A stretch of 64,000 bases of DNA from Paramacrobiotus metropolitanus (Eukaryota; Tardigrada; Eutardigrada; Parachela; Macrobiotidae), in the NCBI RefSeq assembly GCF_019649055.1, contig NW_026570251.1, positions 186,001 to 250,000 of the forward strand. The letters run 5' to 3'. Shown here piece by piece: positions 23,983 through 34,892 of the stretch. Positions within the stretch are counted from its first letter, which is position 1; each line of letters opens with the position of its first letter. Below the pieces are notes generated by a model, which was not told the origin of the DNA, made no database searches, and was given only the letters and a program-made list of their open reading frames with translations. Both the position numbers and the translations under genes were made by a program.

Positions 23983-24492
23983 CGCATATGCTTCAAAGGA
24001 AAAATTGTAATAGGTGATAAAAAATGAGTGTAAAATTAGGGTGAAAAAGAGAATTTCTGGAGAGGGGAATGGATATGAGAAATTCAGAAATGGGCAGCTC
24101 TGGTGTGAGTGATATATTTTGGCCAGGTTTTTGCGAAAAGAGACTTTGGCATTTGGGGTGGGCACAAAATTAATATATTTCTGCAGCGAACAGAGTGCGT
24201 GCTTTGTGCGACAAGTGCGGAGCATGACAAACTGTGACCAACAACTGCTATAATGTTATGCCACATACTGTATAAATAGATATCCACCGACATTAAGGCA
24301 GTTGACAAGCGTTACAAAATTACCACCGCCCGGAACCACCGTTAACATTGGTGCCGGGCGGGGATGTTACGCTAACACGGACGACCCGGCAAGGATGTTA
24401 ACGCATATTATGTGCGATAGTAATCTCACAAATTAATAATAAACTGTCACAGCATTAATTGCACCACAATTGCAGATACACAAATTACAGAT

Positions 24493-24670
24493 GCTAGGCT
24501 GTCTGTCTACCTAGCAAGTTAAACAGCCGAGCGCAGGTATGCGCATTGGTAAGTAAATAAGCAGAAAGTATGTGTAGAAATTTCATGTCAAAACATACTT
24601 TTAGTTTAAGTCGTTAATTACTGATCCAAGAAATTTGCTGATTTCCTTTCGAAAAACAATAATTGTAACT
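24493..24670 (+). repeat. internal direct repeat, copy 2
   Basis: The second copy of the block at 23794-23982. It shares CTGTCTGTCTACC, AAGCAGAAAGTA, GTAGAAATTT and the CGAAAAACAATAATTGTAAC end. Confidence 0.75.
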
Positions 24671-24883
24671 GACTGATATTTATGTCATCTTCTTGTTCCC
24701 GCAATTGTGCGTTTTGTTTCCGTTTTATGCCCCTTTTGCTTGCTATTTTGCGACATTCATTTTTCAACCCCTTAATAAAAACGTTTCTTGCAATAGCGGC
24801 AAAATAATTAAACTCGATGCTGGTAAATATCATTAAATACATTAGAGGATTTGTTTACCCATATATCCATGTACAGCGTGTAC

Positions 24884-25002
24884 GATTTTGGTCGTTAACA
24901 TTTGGGCCCGGCGAGAATGTTAACGTTAACATGTTCGCCCGGCTCACATGTTAATGCGTTAACCGTTAACATGTTAACAGTTTTGCCGGCTACACATGTG
25001 CA
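24884..25002 (-). repeat. right terminal inverted repeat
   Basis: The inverted partner of 22394-22512. It lies only 37 bases from the stop codon of the minus-strand F-box gene that ends at 25039. Confidence 0.8.
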
Positions 25003-25038
25003 ATCGGCTTGTGCCAGTATCTGGTATATAACCTAATT

Positions 25039-26836
25039 TTACACTGAAAATCTTTGGCTTTTCACCTTGTCCTTTCCATCACTTTCGCCTATCTCTTCAC
25101 CTTCTCCAGGGGTTTCACTAATCGCCGACGAGGCGTTGCTCGCCTCGGTCACGTAACCGGACAGAACACACAAGCAGATCTTATTCAGTTTCCGAATGTC
25201 CAGACTGTCAAGATCTTCCAAAGTCCAGTTCCACTGGAAATAGCTCGAAGCGGGACGCGGATCACTGCTCTGATACGCCATCAGAATCTTTAAAAAAAAC
25301 CATGATCGTTGCAAATGGATAGGCAGTGCAAACGAAGCTCTCCAGCCATACCTCGGTAATCTGACCGCACTCTGAGAATTTTGACCGGGTGTGATATGCA
25401 GTCCCCTGAGTAATACGATCCATATCCACGAGCTTTCGCTGCTGGCAATGTTCCTCGAATAAATCCCAAATCTGCAGGGCGTCAGTGTGGTGCAGACGGA
25501 AAACCGCCCGTGGAATATGGAAGTGGATGTTGTATACGGGTGCAGAGACCGATAGAGAATAATCGGTCCAGATTATGCGATCACACCATACCGTGTGACG
25601 CAAGTATGTTGCAGCTAAACTGCTCAAGTAGCCTGGCAAAGTACGGCTCGCATTCTCATTGCTAAGCCGACGATGGGACAGAATCACGCGTTCAATGCGT
25701 GCACCGACAGTGCCGACGACCTTGCCAATGTAGCCCAACGCTTGACCGGCAACTGTATAATCTTCGAATTGTGGGTAGCGAAGAGTTTCGCTAACGGACT
25801 CGCGTATGCAGATGGTGCGCGTGACTGGCGTGATGCACTTAAAAAGACAAGCGTATGCGCTGTAATGCGGAATCCAGTGATCTGCCGCCAACTGAACATG
25901 AACATCCTGACCACGTTCCGACGCCGTCAGCAGTTCTTCCCACAGTGGACAGACCCGGCGGCAGCGCTGCCGGTCAATAGTGGCCAATGACTGCAGTACG
26001 TCCTTTAAAATTTCCGGCGGAAGTCTTAAAGCTGGGCTGTCGGCGTTGACGCATTCCGCATCCATCTGATTATTTTGGCTATGTGCTTCAATCGATAATA
26101 CTTTCACAGGATACCTTATGGAGACGCGGTAATAATCAATCATACTTTTGAGCGTGGAATAGCGCACTGGTCTCGCGCTGGTTCGTTGGAGATAGTGGAT
26201 CGTCGAATTGCAAAAGTATTCAATGTGCAGCTTGTGTTCCTCTTGGAGCTCACGGAGGAACTGCCTCTGCATCGCAGAATCCAACAAGAAGTATTCTTCA
26301 GGAACACCGCACAGCCGCATCACAAATACACCCGGCGAGAGTTGTCGGTGGCGGAGTTCTGCTTTGGCCAGCGGCATGCGCATCTGCGCCTGCGGAAGCA
26401 GCTCTCGTGTGCGATAACATCCCAGCATCACTTCAACGCATGCCCATTCTTTTATATGAAGCCCGAGCATTAGCAGTTCACCGAGATACCACTTCCAGGG
26501 ATGACTAGGATGGTTCCGAATTAGAACCTCCACGTCAACGTCATTGGTATCATTGGCAGAAGCAAGGGCGCCGGACAATTTATCTTTCAGGTGTTTGAAA
26601 TTGTATTTCAGCGAATTTTCTCTGGTGCGGTGGTTGGCAGAGCAGTCGAAAATTTTCCCGTAATCAACCGGTACCGCTCGCTGCTCTGGACATCCGAAAT
26701 CCACAATGAGACGTGGAGCGTTGCCTTCGACATTTTCCAGGCCGATAATATGGCCATGCTGAAGCAGCCCGTCCATTTCCACGTCCACCGAATTCCATGA
26801 GTACACATACCGCGTTTCGTTTTCGTATAAATACAT
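25039..26836 (-). CDS. two-domain F-box family protein, intact
   Basis: The clearest complete member. Exon 1 (26836-25352) encodes 495 residues in one frame and shows the two domains fused without an intron. The N-domain has MYLYENETRYVYSWNSVDVE, GHIIGLENVEG, LIVDFGCPEQRAVPVDYGKI, HPWKWYLGELLMLG, VEVMLGCYRTRELLP and LSPGVFVM. A linker follows, then the F-box near residues 273-310 (LRLPPEILKDVLQSLATIDR, RRVCPLWEELL). The family core ends in WCDRIIWTDYSLSV, AVFRLHHTDALQIWDLFEEH. A 64-base phase-0 intron (GAG|GTATGG to TTTAAAG) leads to exon 2 (25287-25039): ILMAYQSSDPRP, WNWTLEDLDSLDIRKLNKIC and an acidic tail. The total is 577 residues. Probable SCF ubiquitin-ligase adaptor; substrate unknown, N-domain unrecognised. 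Confidence 0.85.
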
Positions 26837-28560
26837 GTTTAATTAGCGGAATCTCATATTCGCCAGAATATATTTCCGACAAAAACTACGAAAGTGATCG
26901 AGAAATTCGAAAATGCGAGTTTATCTATCAGCTCGATGAACATTATTTTCCCCATTGCATATAATGCAGCGCATGCCTAAGGTGCTTAAGAGCAATTTTT
27001 ATGCTGAGTCCGGTTAACGTGACTACCTTATAACAGCTTAAAGTCCAACATTACTTTCTCTTGCACCTGGTTTGTTTATTAACAGCGGCATGTTTACTGC
27101 GAATCTCTTCAGCCCATCGTCAGATTGCCGCACAGTCAGGAATGATTTGGATTATCGATAACTGGTCTGTACAGCCAGAGTTGCTGGAACTCATTTATCT
27201 GTCAGAAACGTGCAGTGCACCGTTTTTTCCGTTACTTTATCTTCGATTTTAGACCGTCTTCTTGTCTCGGTGTGTAAACCGTCTGTTTACCGTTTGCATA
27301 AGTCGTTAATAAGCTTTAAAGACTTGGAACGTAAGCACTTAACAATAAAATGACAAACACAGACAGTAAGTTAGCAAGAATCCGCTCACTAAAAATCGAA
27401 AAACTGTCAGTACGTCTTTACCAGTACGTGTAGTCCGAAAAAGTGCAAACTAGCCAGTCGATCTTGGATTAAAAAAATTTACAATAAAAAATAATGAAAA
27501 CAAACTACAAAAAAATATGCTATAAGTCAGTCGACTGCCATTAATTCACCCGGCACACTACCAATCAGCTTTTGAAAATCAAAACTTTTTTCTTGACTAT
27601 TTTTGTTTTTTTAATTTCTTCCGTAGCCGGCAGTTCGTGCTGAAACAAGCGCGAGCCGGTTGTTTCAACCAAAACATGATTTAATGTTTTAACATTGGAG
27701 AATCCATCATAATCGTCATTACGTATTCTACGATGCGCGTATTGCAAGTTTTCGATTCCCACTTTAACAAGAAGTGCAACGGACTGTAAAATTATTTAGT
27801 TTGTACGAGCACTTTACACGTTAAATACAATTTGTTGCCATGGTCGCTCAACTACTCTGTATGTACGAGTATAGAAATTAAGCATCCTGTTACGTTCACT
27901 GCATCGCTCGATGGTGGTGAAGTTGAAAACGGGGAGTCGACGGGCAGGCTTAAATTTAAATGCGCCACTGGCGCCCAATGACGTTCCCGTAATTAACTCA
28001 AAAAGCGTTTACAAAAGACCCACCGTGGATTACATCTGGAATGCGCGGAAAAACCTTTAATAACATGCAGTCAGCTAAAGACAACCAAGGAAAGAGTAAG
28101 CCAGATACCGGAAGCGACGTGCCTGCTCAGTTGCATTCTCTGCAAAGCTGAAAAAATGAAAAATTAAATGGGTGTCCATAAAAACCCAAAATAGGGTTTC
28201 TTTATTTAATTAATAGTAGAAAAGGGTGGTCATAAAAGACAGGGTGCGACAAGGGGTGGCTGTAAGAAACGGGGGTGAAAAGGGGTGTCCATAGTGATTT
28301 CCTTCTTTTTAATTAACAGTGAGGATTAACCAGAAGTTCTCGAATTTTAGCCGTCGAATGTTTTCTGGCGATATTTCGCACATTTCGTAACTGGTCGGTC
28401 TTGGTCCGTAGCAACAGCGCTCAGCTTGAAACTGTGTTAACTTAACCATTTTTGTTAAACAAAATAGCGGTTAATCCAGTTGACAGGTGGCACCATATTT
28501 CTAGTAACACATTATTATTATCTACTTTTGGCTTTCCAGGGATACTGCAGGCGATGTTAT
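26837..28560. other. spacer with degenerate repeats
   Basis: This is the upstream region of the F-box gene. At 27935-27990 there is a partial relative of the 8.7 kb MITE (GGGCAGGCTT and GCGCCACTGGCGCC). At 28170-28295 four degenerate units of the form GGGTGTCCATAAAA are strung together. No gene was recognised. Confidence 0.45.
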
Positions 28561-28860
28561 CTACGAAATATCCGAGATCGCTTTGCTCCCACTGCTCGAA
28601 CTCTTCAAAAGGCCTTCTATACCCGCCTCATCCCCAGCGACATCGTTAACATCAATTACAAACTGCTTTCCATTCAAGCGCGGTCCCCTGCCGACCAGTG
28701 TGCCCAGGTTAAGAGCCGGTGTGTCCCATGCTTGGGTGGCGGGTGGTGCTGAGTTGACAACTGGCTTTGCATCGGTTCTGAGAGGCATCGGAGCCGGACC
28801 GGCTTGTGTGGCTTCTACCAGTAGCAGGAAAACCAAAACGACGTGGTATAGTCTCAGCAT
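28561..28860 (-). CDS. small secreted protein, signal peptide
   Basis: A single exon of 99 residues from the ATG at 28860. The first 23 residues are a typical signal peptide (MLRLYHVVLVFLLLVEATQA) with likely cleavage before GPAP. The mature part has a Pro/Ala-rich stretch and a block GTLVGRGPRLNGKQFVIDVN shared with the relatives at 31201 and 49106, then a Ser-rich end. The second Met is chosen over the upstream MHPLFA because the related gene at 49424 starts at the equivalent place (context TTCGCYATG). A minus-strand TATA box lies about 80 bases upstream. Likely extracellular; function unknown. Confidence 0.65.
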   Translation of the reverse strand: MLRLYHVVLVFLLLVEATQAGPAPMPLRTDAKPVVNSAPPATQAWDTPALNLGTLVGRGPRLNGKQFVIDVNDVAGDEAGIEGLLKSSSSGSKAISDIS

Positions 28861-28940
28861 GGCGAACAAGGGATGCATTCTGTAAATACACCGTTGTAGT
28901 CAGTACTGTACAGTGTACACTGCAAGTACTGCGTTCCTTG

Positions 28941-28950
28941 TTTATATATA
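28941..28950 (-). promoter_or_regulatory. TATA box of secreted-protein gene
   Basis: The minus strand reads GCAGTATATATAAACAAGG about 80 bases upstream of the ATG at 28860. The related gene at 49424 has GCAGTATATAAGC at nearly the same distance, so the core promoter is conserved between the two. Confidence 0.6.
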
Positions 28951-31200
28951 CTGCTAACGTTTCTGCGCGTTAACGTGCTGCAGGGAAGTCGACATAACCA
29001 GATGCTTGCAAGGTGCAGCGCTTTGATCGCACGGCAACTGCAGTCGGTCGTACTTTGTATATATCTGTATGCATTTTTCGCAGTTGATTGTTAAGATTTA
29101 ATAACTGCATTTGAAACTAATATGGTGACAAGGTGATGGTTCAATACCTTGAGTTCCGTTCCATAATAACGGCACCGGATTAAGCCGGACTTAGAGCTCA
29201 CGAACAAACATACGCATATGGAATAAAACACTGTATGACTGACGCTTTACGCTGCGAAGGAAATCCGGTTCTTAGGCTTGTTTGAACGATGTGGTTTAAG
29301 AACGGACGGATGTACCGGTACTTCCGCACGGATGCACTTACCAAATCAAAGTGCTTCTCCAGGGCATGTTGATCTGAAACCGAATTTCCGCAATCATTTG
29401 TCCAAGTAGCGGCCGGATGGTTGGTGAAAAGATATTTGGGTTAGTGAGAAAGATGTCTCACCGGGTTAATTATGTTTTATTTCCCATTAGCATTGTTATT
29501 TTTAGTTTCCCGGTAGTATTATTGTTTCCCGGAAGCCAAATTAGAAATAACAGGTTGCTTTTTTGGCGAAAATATGCAGATATGGCTGGGATTATGTCAC
29601 ATACGTGAAAATATCTAAACAAATAGGTGATAAAATCAATATTAAGGAAGCCATGCGGGGAAAGTTTTAATTGGGGAACGTTCGACAGTGCAGTTCTTTT
29701 AATCCCGCAATAACATTGCTTATTACATTTTTTAAGCGAATTCTTTAACCCGGTGACTATTCTGATCGTTAGCGAAGCTTGACCATGGAAGGATTGAAAC
29801 ACTTAGGTTTGTTAACCGAGCTGCAGTCATGAATGCATGCATGCCTGTCGTGAGGGGTGCAGTGGTAGGCATGTCAAACAACTTTGTACGCCGCATTTGA
29901 TTTTACAGCGCAGTCGAACTGGGACCTTCTAGTGATGTGAAAAGCCGAAAGAAACTTCACGAAATTAATCGGCTCGTTAAAAAATATTAGTATTCCCTCG
30001 CTGGTGTGAGCTTTAGCGTACACCGCTTACTAGTATCAAAGTATATAAGAGATAAATATTTCTGGTACTGAATAAAGTCGAAATCTGCTGGATGAAAGTT
30101 CAGTACTTTTCGGCATATTTTTGTCAAAGGCTACGAGTTGTAATTAAGACGTAAAACGTGCGGCACGACCTACAACCTCAACCGCTTGGAATTTTTCAAA
30201 ACGGATTGCACATTCTCTTGCTAGTTTTTTATGCTCTCTATGCTCGTTATTGATTTGATAACAAATTATGACTTTTGCATAAGTCGAATTATGAATACGA
30301 GTGAGCCTTATATAAGTCGTTGTAGCAGTCGGAGTGATTGAAACTGTAGGGCGCAGACAGACTGTTGCTAGCGCGCTGGCTGCCTGGCCCCTATGTGCAC
30401 ATGTCCGATTCAAACCACTTTTCTACTACTTTACTCGACTCAGATGTTTTTTAGAATTTCGAAAAACAAATTACAGATTCAGAATCAGCGTAAAATATTA
30501 CTATGACTTTCAGTCTGTGAAAAGTTTATAGCCTTTATTGATCGCCCTAAAATCACTGCCAAACGCTTAAGTACAACTTGATGGCCGTTTCGACCATTAG
30601 TCTTTCTTTTGTCTTTCGAGAAATGTTAATGAGGTGTGACGGCAAAAAAAAGTACTGAATTTTTCCACAATGTCATTCAGTACCAGAGAACACCTTTATA
30701 CCGTGCTAGTACCTACTTCTGCTGCTTATCGGATTGCGGTTTAACCGTTACTGAATTACAACCGTACTGACCCTGGTAACACTTCTCTTCTGCAAGAGTG
30801 TCATAAAACGCTTGCTGATGGTATATGAAACCCGCAGGCTCTTATTTCCGTCGCGGAAAGAGCGACGTTTAGAGTACGCCGTAAATGAGGACAAATAATT
30901 CTTCGTACAACTCTACAAGATTTTCTCGGCGAATGCAAATACCTGTCACGCTAACATTAAATTTTTATTCGGAACTGCGATGACAAGAAAGAAAATTGAA
31001 ATTCTACTTTCATGCAGCTGTGGGATTATCACAGATCCACAGATACACAATCTTTACGAAATTTAACGCAAAAAAATCATCTGAAAAGCCGCCTCGTTGG
31101 TCGCTGTTGCTAAATACATAATATGCCGTCAGTTGGAAAACATTTTATTATGTTTTAAATCTAAATCAAGCGACTGAACGTCCGCTAACCCCTGTCCGAT
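28951..31200. other. long spacer, no gene seen
   Basis: About 2.2 kb without a supported gene. Short frames near 29470-29802 and 30144-30413 lack any family resemblance. Confidence 0.4.
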
Positions 31201-31434
31201 TCACCCGGCTAATGGTCTCCGAAGAGGAGGACTTGGCTGCTGCGGTGCAGGTTTTGGGTTTTGTGCGGGAGGAACTGGCGGAAGTTTAAATCCAATCACA
31301 GGCCGTCTTACTTGAACCGCTTTGATGCCCTGTCCAATTCCGTTGACATTGTTGGCGTCCATAACCGCTTGCGTTCTATTCAGGCCCAATCTATTACCGT
31401 CCAATGTGCCCTGGTCCTGCACCGGTGTACCCAA
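31201..31434 (-). pseudogene. relative of small secreted protein, 5' end missing
   Basis: The minus-strand frame reads VQDQGTLDGNRLGLNRTQAV and MDANNVNGIGQGIKAV, which aligns with the shared block of the 28561 protein. It ends in a Pro-rich tail (KLPPVPPAQNPKPAPQQPSP). No ATG, signal peptide or TATA box is present. Upstream sequence is instead the dispersed repeat at 31485-31680, which may have replaced the 5' part. An unseen upstream exon cannot be excluded. Confidence 0.55.
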
Positions 31435-31484
31435 AGCATGTAGTGCAAAAGTTTCATTAATTTTACTGGCCAGTTTTCGTTATT

Positions 31485-31680
31485 GCCACTCGAGGCAGGG
31501 GCTAGAAAGTGGCAGTGGCACTGCCGATGGTATGGGAATCGATAAAACCTGGTAACTTTTGGCAGTTTGAAAGCGATAAAACCGGGCAGATGCCGCAAAG
31601 AAAACGTGACACCACGTATACGAAGCCTGTTCGGAGCGCTTGGTCAGCTCTACAATTCTTGAAAATGTTGCCAGCACAAA
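31485..31680 (-). repeat. dispersed repeat, copy 2
   Basis: The reverse-orientation partner of 20822-21015; the reverse complement carries the same landmarks in the same order. It abuts the 5' side of the truncated secreted-protein relative. Confidence 0.65.
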
Positions 31681-32929
31681 ATCAATTTATCATTTACAGC
31701 GTTAACAGGACTGGTCGTCCAGAGGAGAGTAACTATAAGCACCGGCATAAAAATTTAGAAAGGTCACAATGTATTGGGCAATTTGCGCCAAGTGTCGCAA
31801 TAAAACGAATGACAAGGCGCGTTAAAAAGCACCCCATTTCCTGAAGACCCACCACTGGAGTACACCTTGCGGTTGAATATGACGCCTTAATTGGTTAATT
31901 AAGTGCGGGTAGTTGATAAAATGTCAGCTGACACACTTACACACACCGTGATACAAGCACACATATTTATCAACTATGTCAATAAAGTTTCAACCCACCG
32001 GAGAAGATCCATACATCCATGTAGAACATTCTTTCCTCTTTCGATTATGTACTGCACAAAACTGTAAAATTCACATTTCTGAAAAATAGAAGACATTTAG
32101 AAAATTAGAAAAAATCCATTTCGTTAGTTCATTTTTAGAAAACTGTTCTATTTAACAGAACGGTTTTTCCTGCTTAGAACGGTTTTCTAGTTTTCTGGAA
32201 CAGGGCTGACGCTGCTCACTTGGCTGAAGCAACCGGCTGCCCATAAGGCCATAACCACCATATTTTAATTTTAATCCAATTCGCTCAAAGCATGCATCCT
32301 ATTTCCGGCTAGGGTGACCGTCTAGGATGGGATTTTTCTCAAAAATACTTGTTCGCTTTCCTATAACGGGCAATAAACATTCCTAGCTGATTGTTCGAGT
32401 GATTGATCACAGGAAGGCTTCTACATTTATCTGGAGATTTTCAGTTTCTTTTTGCGTACTTTATGAAAACTATGGCACAGCCTCTGAGTTAAGTTGTACG
32501 AAAGAAGCATTATGCAAAAAGCAACAATCGTTTAGGGTTCGGAAAAACTGGCATTTATAAACTGAGAGATCTCAAAGCTGCAAGAACTATGTAATTACTA
32601 AAATAAACTGATCTTATTTCCACAGCCTTCATTCGACAAAGTGGTGTTTGAACTCAGTTTGCAAAAACGCTCTGCTGGGACTTATGCGATCTTTAGGTAA
32701 ACCCATCAAAGTCTTTCCCTGGAGACTGGATTTGCTGCATCTCGCTTTGACGTTGTAGTGCGGGGAACTATGTAGTTAATCAGTATAACTCGTATAAAAA
32801 TATCTGCTTTTCCCATACGCGTCGTAATCCCGCGAAGCGTTTTCATGATTATTTTAAAGTTAAGCTGTAAAAAGTGCTATTAATTATTGGTGCTCGACGA
32901 AAGTTGTTCAACGGCGTCATCGCAGTCAG
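31681..32929. other. spacer, no gene seen
   Basis: A short inverted pair (TAGTTGATAAA near 31912 and its complement near 31967) could be a tiny element. The rest is AT-rich and featureless. The end is the promoter region of the receptor gene at 33001. Confidence 0.4.
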
Positions 32930-32935
32930 TATAAA
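32930..32935 (+). promoter_or_regulatory. TATA box of ionotropic receptor gene
   Basis: TATAAA in the context TCAGTATAAAGC, 71 bases before the ATG at 33001. That leaves a 5' leader of about 40 bases if initiation occurs 30 bases downstream. Confidence 0.45.
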
Positions 32936-33000
32936 GCTAGCGTTTGCCGGTTATCGCCATAACTAAAAGCTTTCCTTTGGTCCGCAGCGCTTCAGTCGTC

Positions 33001-34892
33001 ATGTGTGACGATTTCCACCGAGTTTGCTCCGATGGACAACGGAACAGCGGATCGCCGAAAGTTAACGATTTCATTGTCAGCGTCAACGAAAACGCACCTT
33101 ACAGCTATCAGGTGGCTGCAATCTCAAATGGATCAGTTTGCTTTTGTGGGATATTAGTATCCGTTTTACGAGAAGTTGCAAATGCGCTGCAAGTGAGGTT
33201 GGTGACGACAGATTTCCTACCGCTTCAAAAATTACTTACTACTAGTATTTGTATTCTTCAGCCTCGCACTGACGGGTGCACATAGAACTGCTCCACAATC
33301 AGAAATTTTGGAGCAGTCTTATTTCTTGCACATTCAGAAATTGCTCCAGTGGTTGCAGGCTGACTTGGCTACCCGACCGAAATCCGGCAGAATACAACAC
33401 CTCCTTGGGTGGTCCACCGGTAGATGTGCAGGAGAGCCGCGCGGATATTAGTCTGTGCCCATTATCGATGACTCCAGAACGCAGTTCTGACTTTAACATG
33501 GTGCCGCTCTACTTCTCGCGAACCTACCAAATCGGCGTTCATGTTCAACATGTAAAGACGGGCGAAACGCAGCCTGTTCTCAACGGACTAGCAAGCAGTT
33601 TCGATAGCAAGACCTGGTTGTGTATTGGTTTTGCGTCTTCATGGATAATTGCTGTGTTCTGGCTGACCAACGTCTTCGTCGTAATCCGTTCCAGAACGAC
33701 AAGCATTTTCAGCGTATCAGACCGCTTACGACGAATATCGATGAAGAGCTTCACGAAGAGCTTTCTGGAAATTACCTACCTGACCTTTAATCAAGGCAGG
33801 GTCAAAATTTTTTTTCTTTTTCGTCCAAACCAGTCATGAAAAGTACGAACATAATATCGAATCTTTTGCAGCTGATGTAAGTCCTCCGAAAGTCGTCGTG
33901 ACGTACAAGTTACTTATGATGATATGGCTTATATGGACCCCGATAATAATAAATACGGTTACGTCGTCTTTAACCGCCACGCTTAGTGTGAGCGTCTCCA
34001 CGCTCCCCTTTACTTCACCGGACACCTTGACTGCTTCCGGGTTTCGTGTTATAAAGCGCAATAACTTTGCCGAGCTTTCTGGAGACAGAGCTGATTTCGC
34101 GAGAATGTGGCGAAATGCCGTCACATTTGAAACCGGCAACACGGATGATGTCTTGCTCGATATGGCGGCTAGTACATCCCGAGAGTGGAAGGCTGCTGTT
34201 GTGTGTTTCTACGCGGATAGCAATGCGTGCAGCAAAAGGAGAATCATCCCGGTTTTTGACTTTGGAGTCAACCGATGGGTCAGCTTACTGCAGATGAAGC
34301 CAAAGAGTTCACTTGCAACAGCAATCACTCCGAGGTAGGGCCGCATGTATTATTGAATAAAAGTGTTTTGAAGTGTGCGCAAGGAAAATTTCAGCGGATA
34401 TAAACGGAAGAGCTTCAGACATTTTTACTCTAACTCTTTTACTTAAGTAACTGTTTGTCTCATGATGACACACTGACTGCAAATCCATTGCGATAAAAGT
34501 GGCACTGTGTCAAACGACGTTATTCTCCTGCCGCTAATTGTAGGGTGCAGCGGCTCTCGGAAACGGGAATTCTCAATCACCTTGTCAGTATACACAAACT
34601 GATATCGTTCGGTTATGGAAACAATAACATATTATATAGCCGCAATCCAAAGCATCAGCTGGAAAAGAAGGGATCCGCCCAAAATGTAGCCTGGCACAGG
34701 CTGGAAAAAGTGTTTTACGCTGTGTTTGGACTGCAAGTGTGTCTAGTGTTAGTTTTAATTTCTGAGTTGGTTCACAATCGTCTACAGAGAGGGCAGTGCG
34801 ACCAGAAAAAACGAACAACCAGGGATCGACAGCACGGCTTCCGAGATTATCGTATTGCTCAAAGACAACTTTTTGACTCAGCGAAATTATAA
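33001..34892 (+). CDS. ionotropic glutamate-type receptor, short form
   Basis: Four exons (33001-33197, 33359-33795, 33872-34334, 34544-34892) close to 481 residues with matching phases. S1 includes VNENAPYSYQ, REVANALQVR and ESRADISLCPLSMTPERSSD, where the Arg of PERS fits the ligand-binding Arg of the superfamily. M1 lies near 150-174 (WLCIGFASSWIIAVFWLTNV), the pore loop near 195-211, and M3 near 222-251 (IIINTVTSSLTATLSV, replacing the usual SYTANL core). S2 includes VQRLSETGILNHL and M4 lies near 419-442 (VFYAVFGLQVCLVLVLI). There is no amino-terminal domain and no signal peptide, so it resembles divergent chemosensory-type IRs more than synaptic receptors. Intron 2 needs a GC donor (CAAG|GCAGGG). 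AATAAA lies at 34928. Confidence 0.75.

Larger units (their letters stand above)
22394..25002. mobile_element. 2.6 kb element with 119-base terminal inverted repeats
   Basis: The two ends are inverted copies, each about 119 bases, differing at only a handful of positions. The tips read TGCACRTGTGTAGCCGGCAA. Each terminal repeat is packed with the palindrome GTTAAC and blocks of GCCGGGC. Similar units recur inside (about 23005-23050, 23235, 23597 and 24340-24405). The interior also holds a direct repeat of about 185 bases. No frame resembles a transposase, so it would be a non-autonomous DNA transposon moved by an unknown enzyme. No clear target duplication could be fixed (flanks TTTAC and ATCGG). 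Confidence 0.75.

Noticed and set aside
28583-28885. Plus-strand frame of about 100 codons overlapping the secreted protein
   Set aside because: It is the antisense of the minus-strand gene, which has a signal peptide, a TATA box and paralogues.
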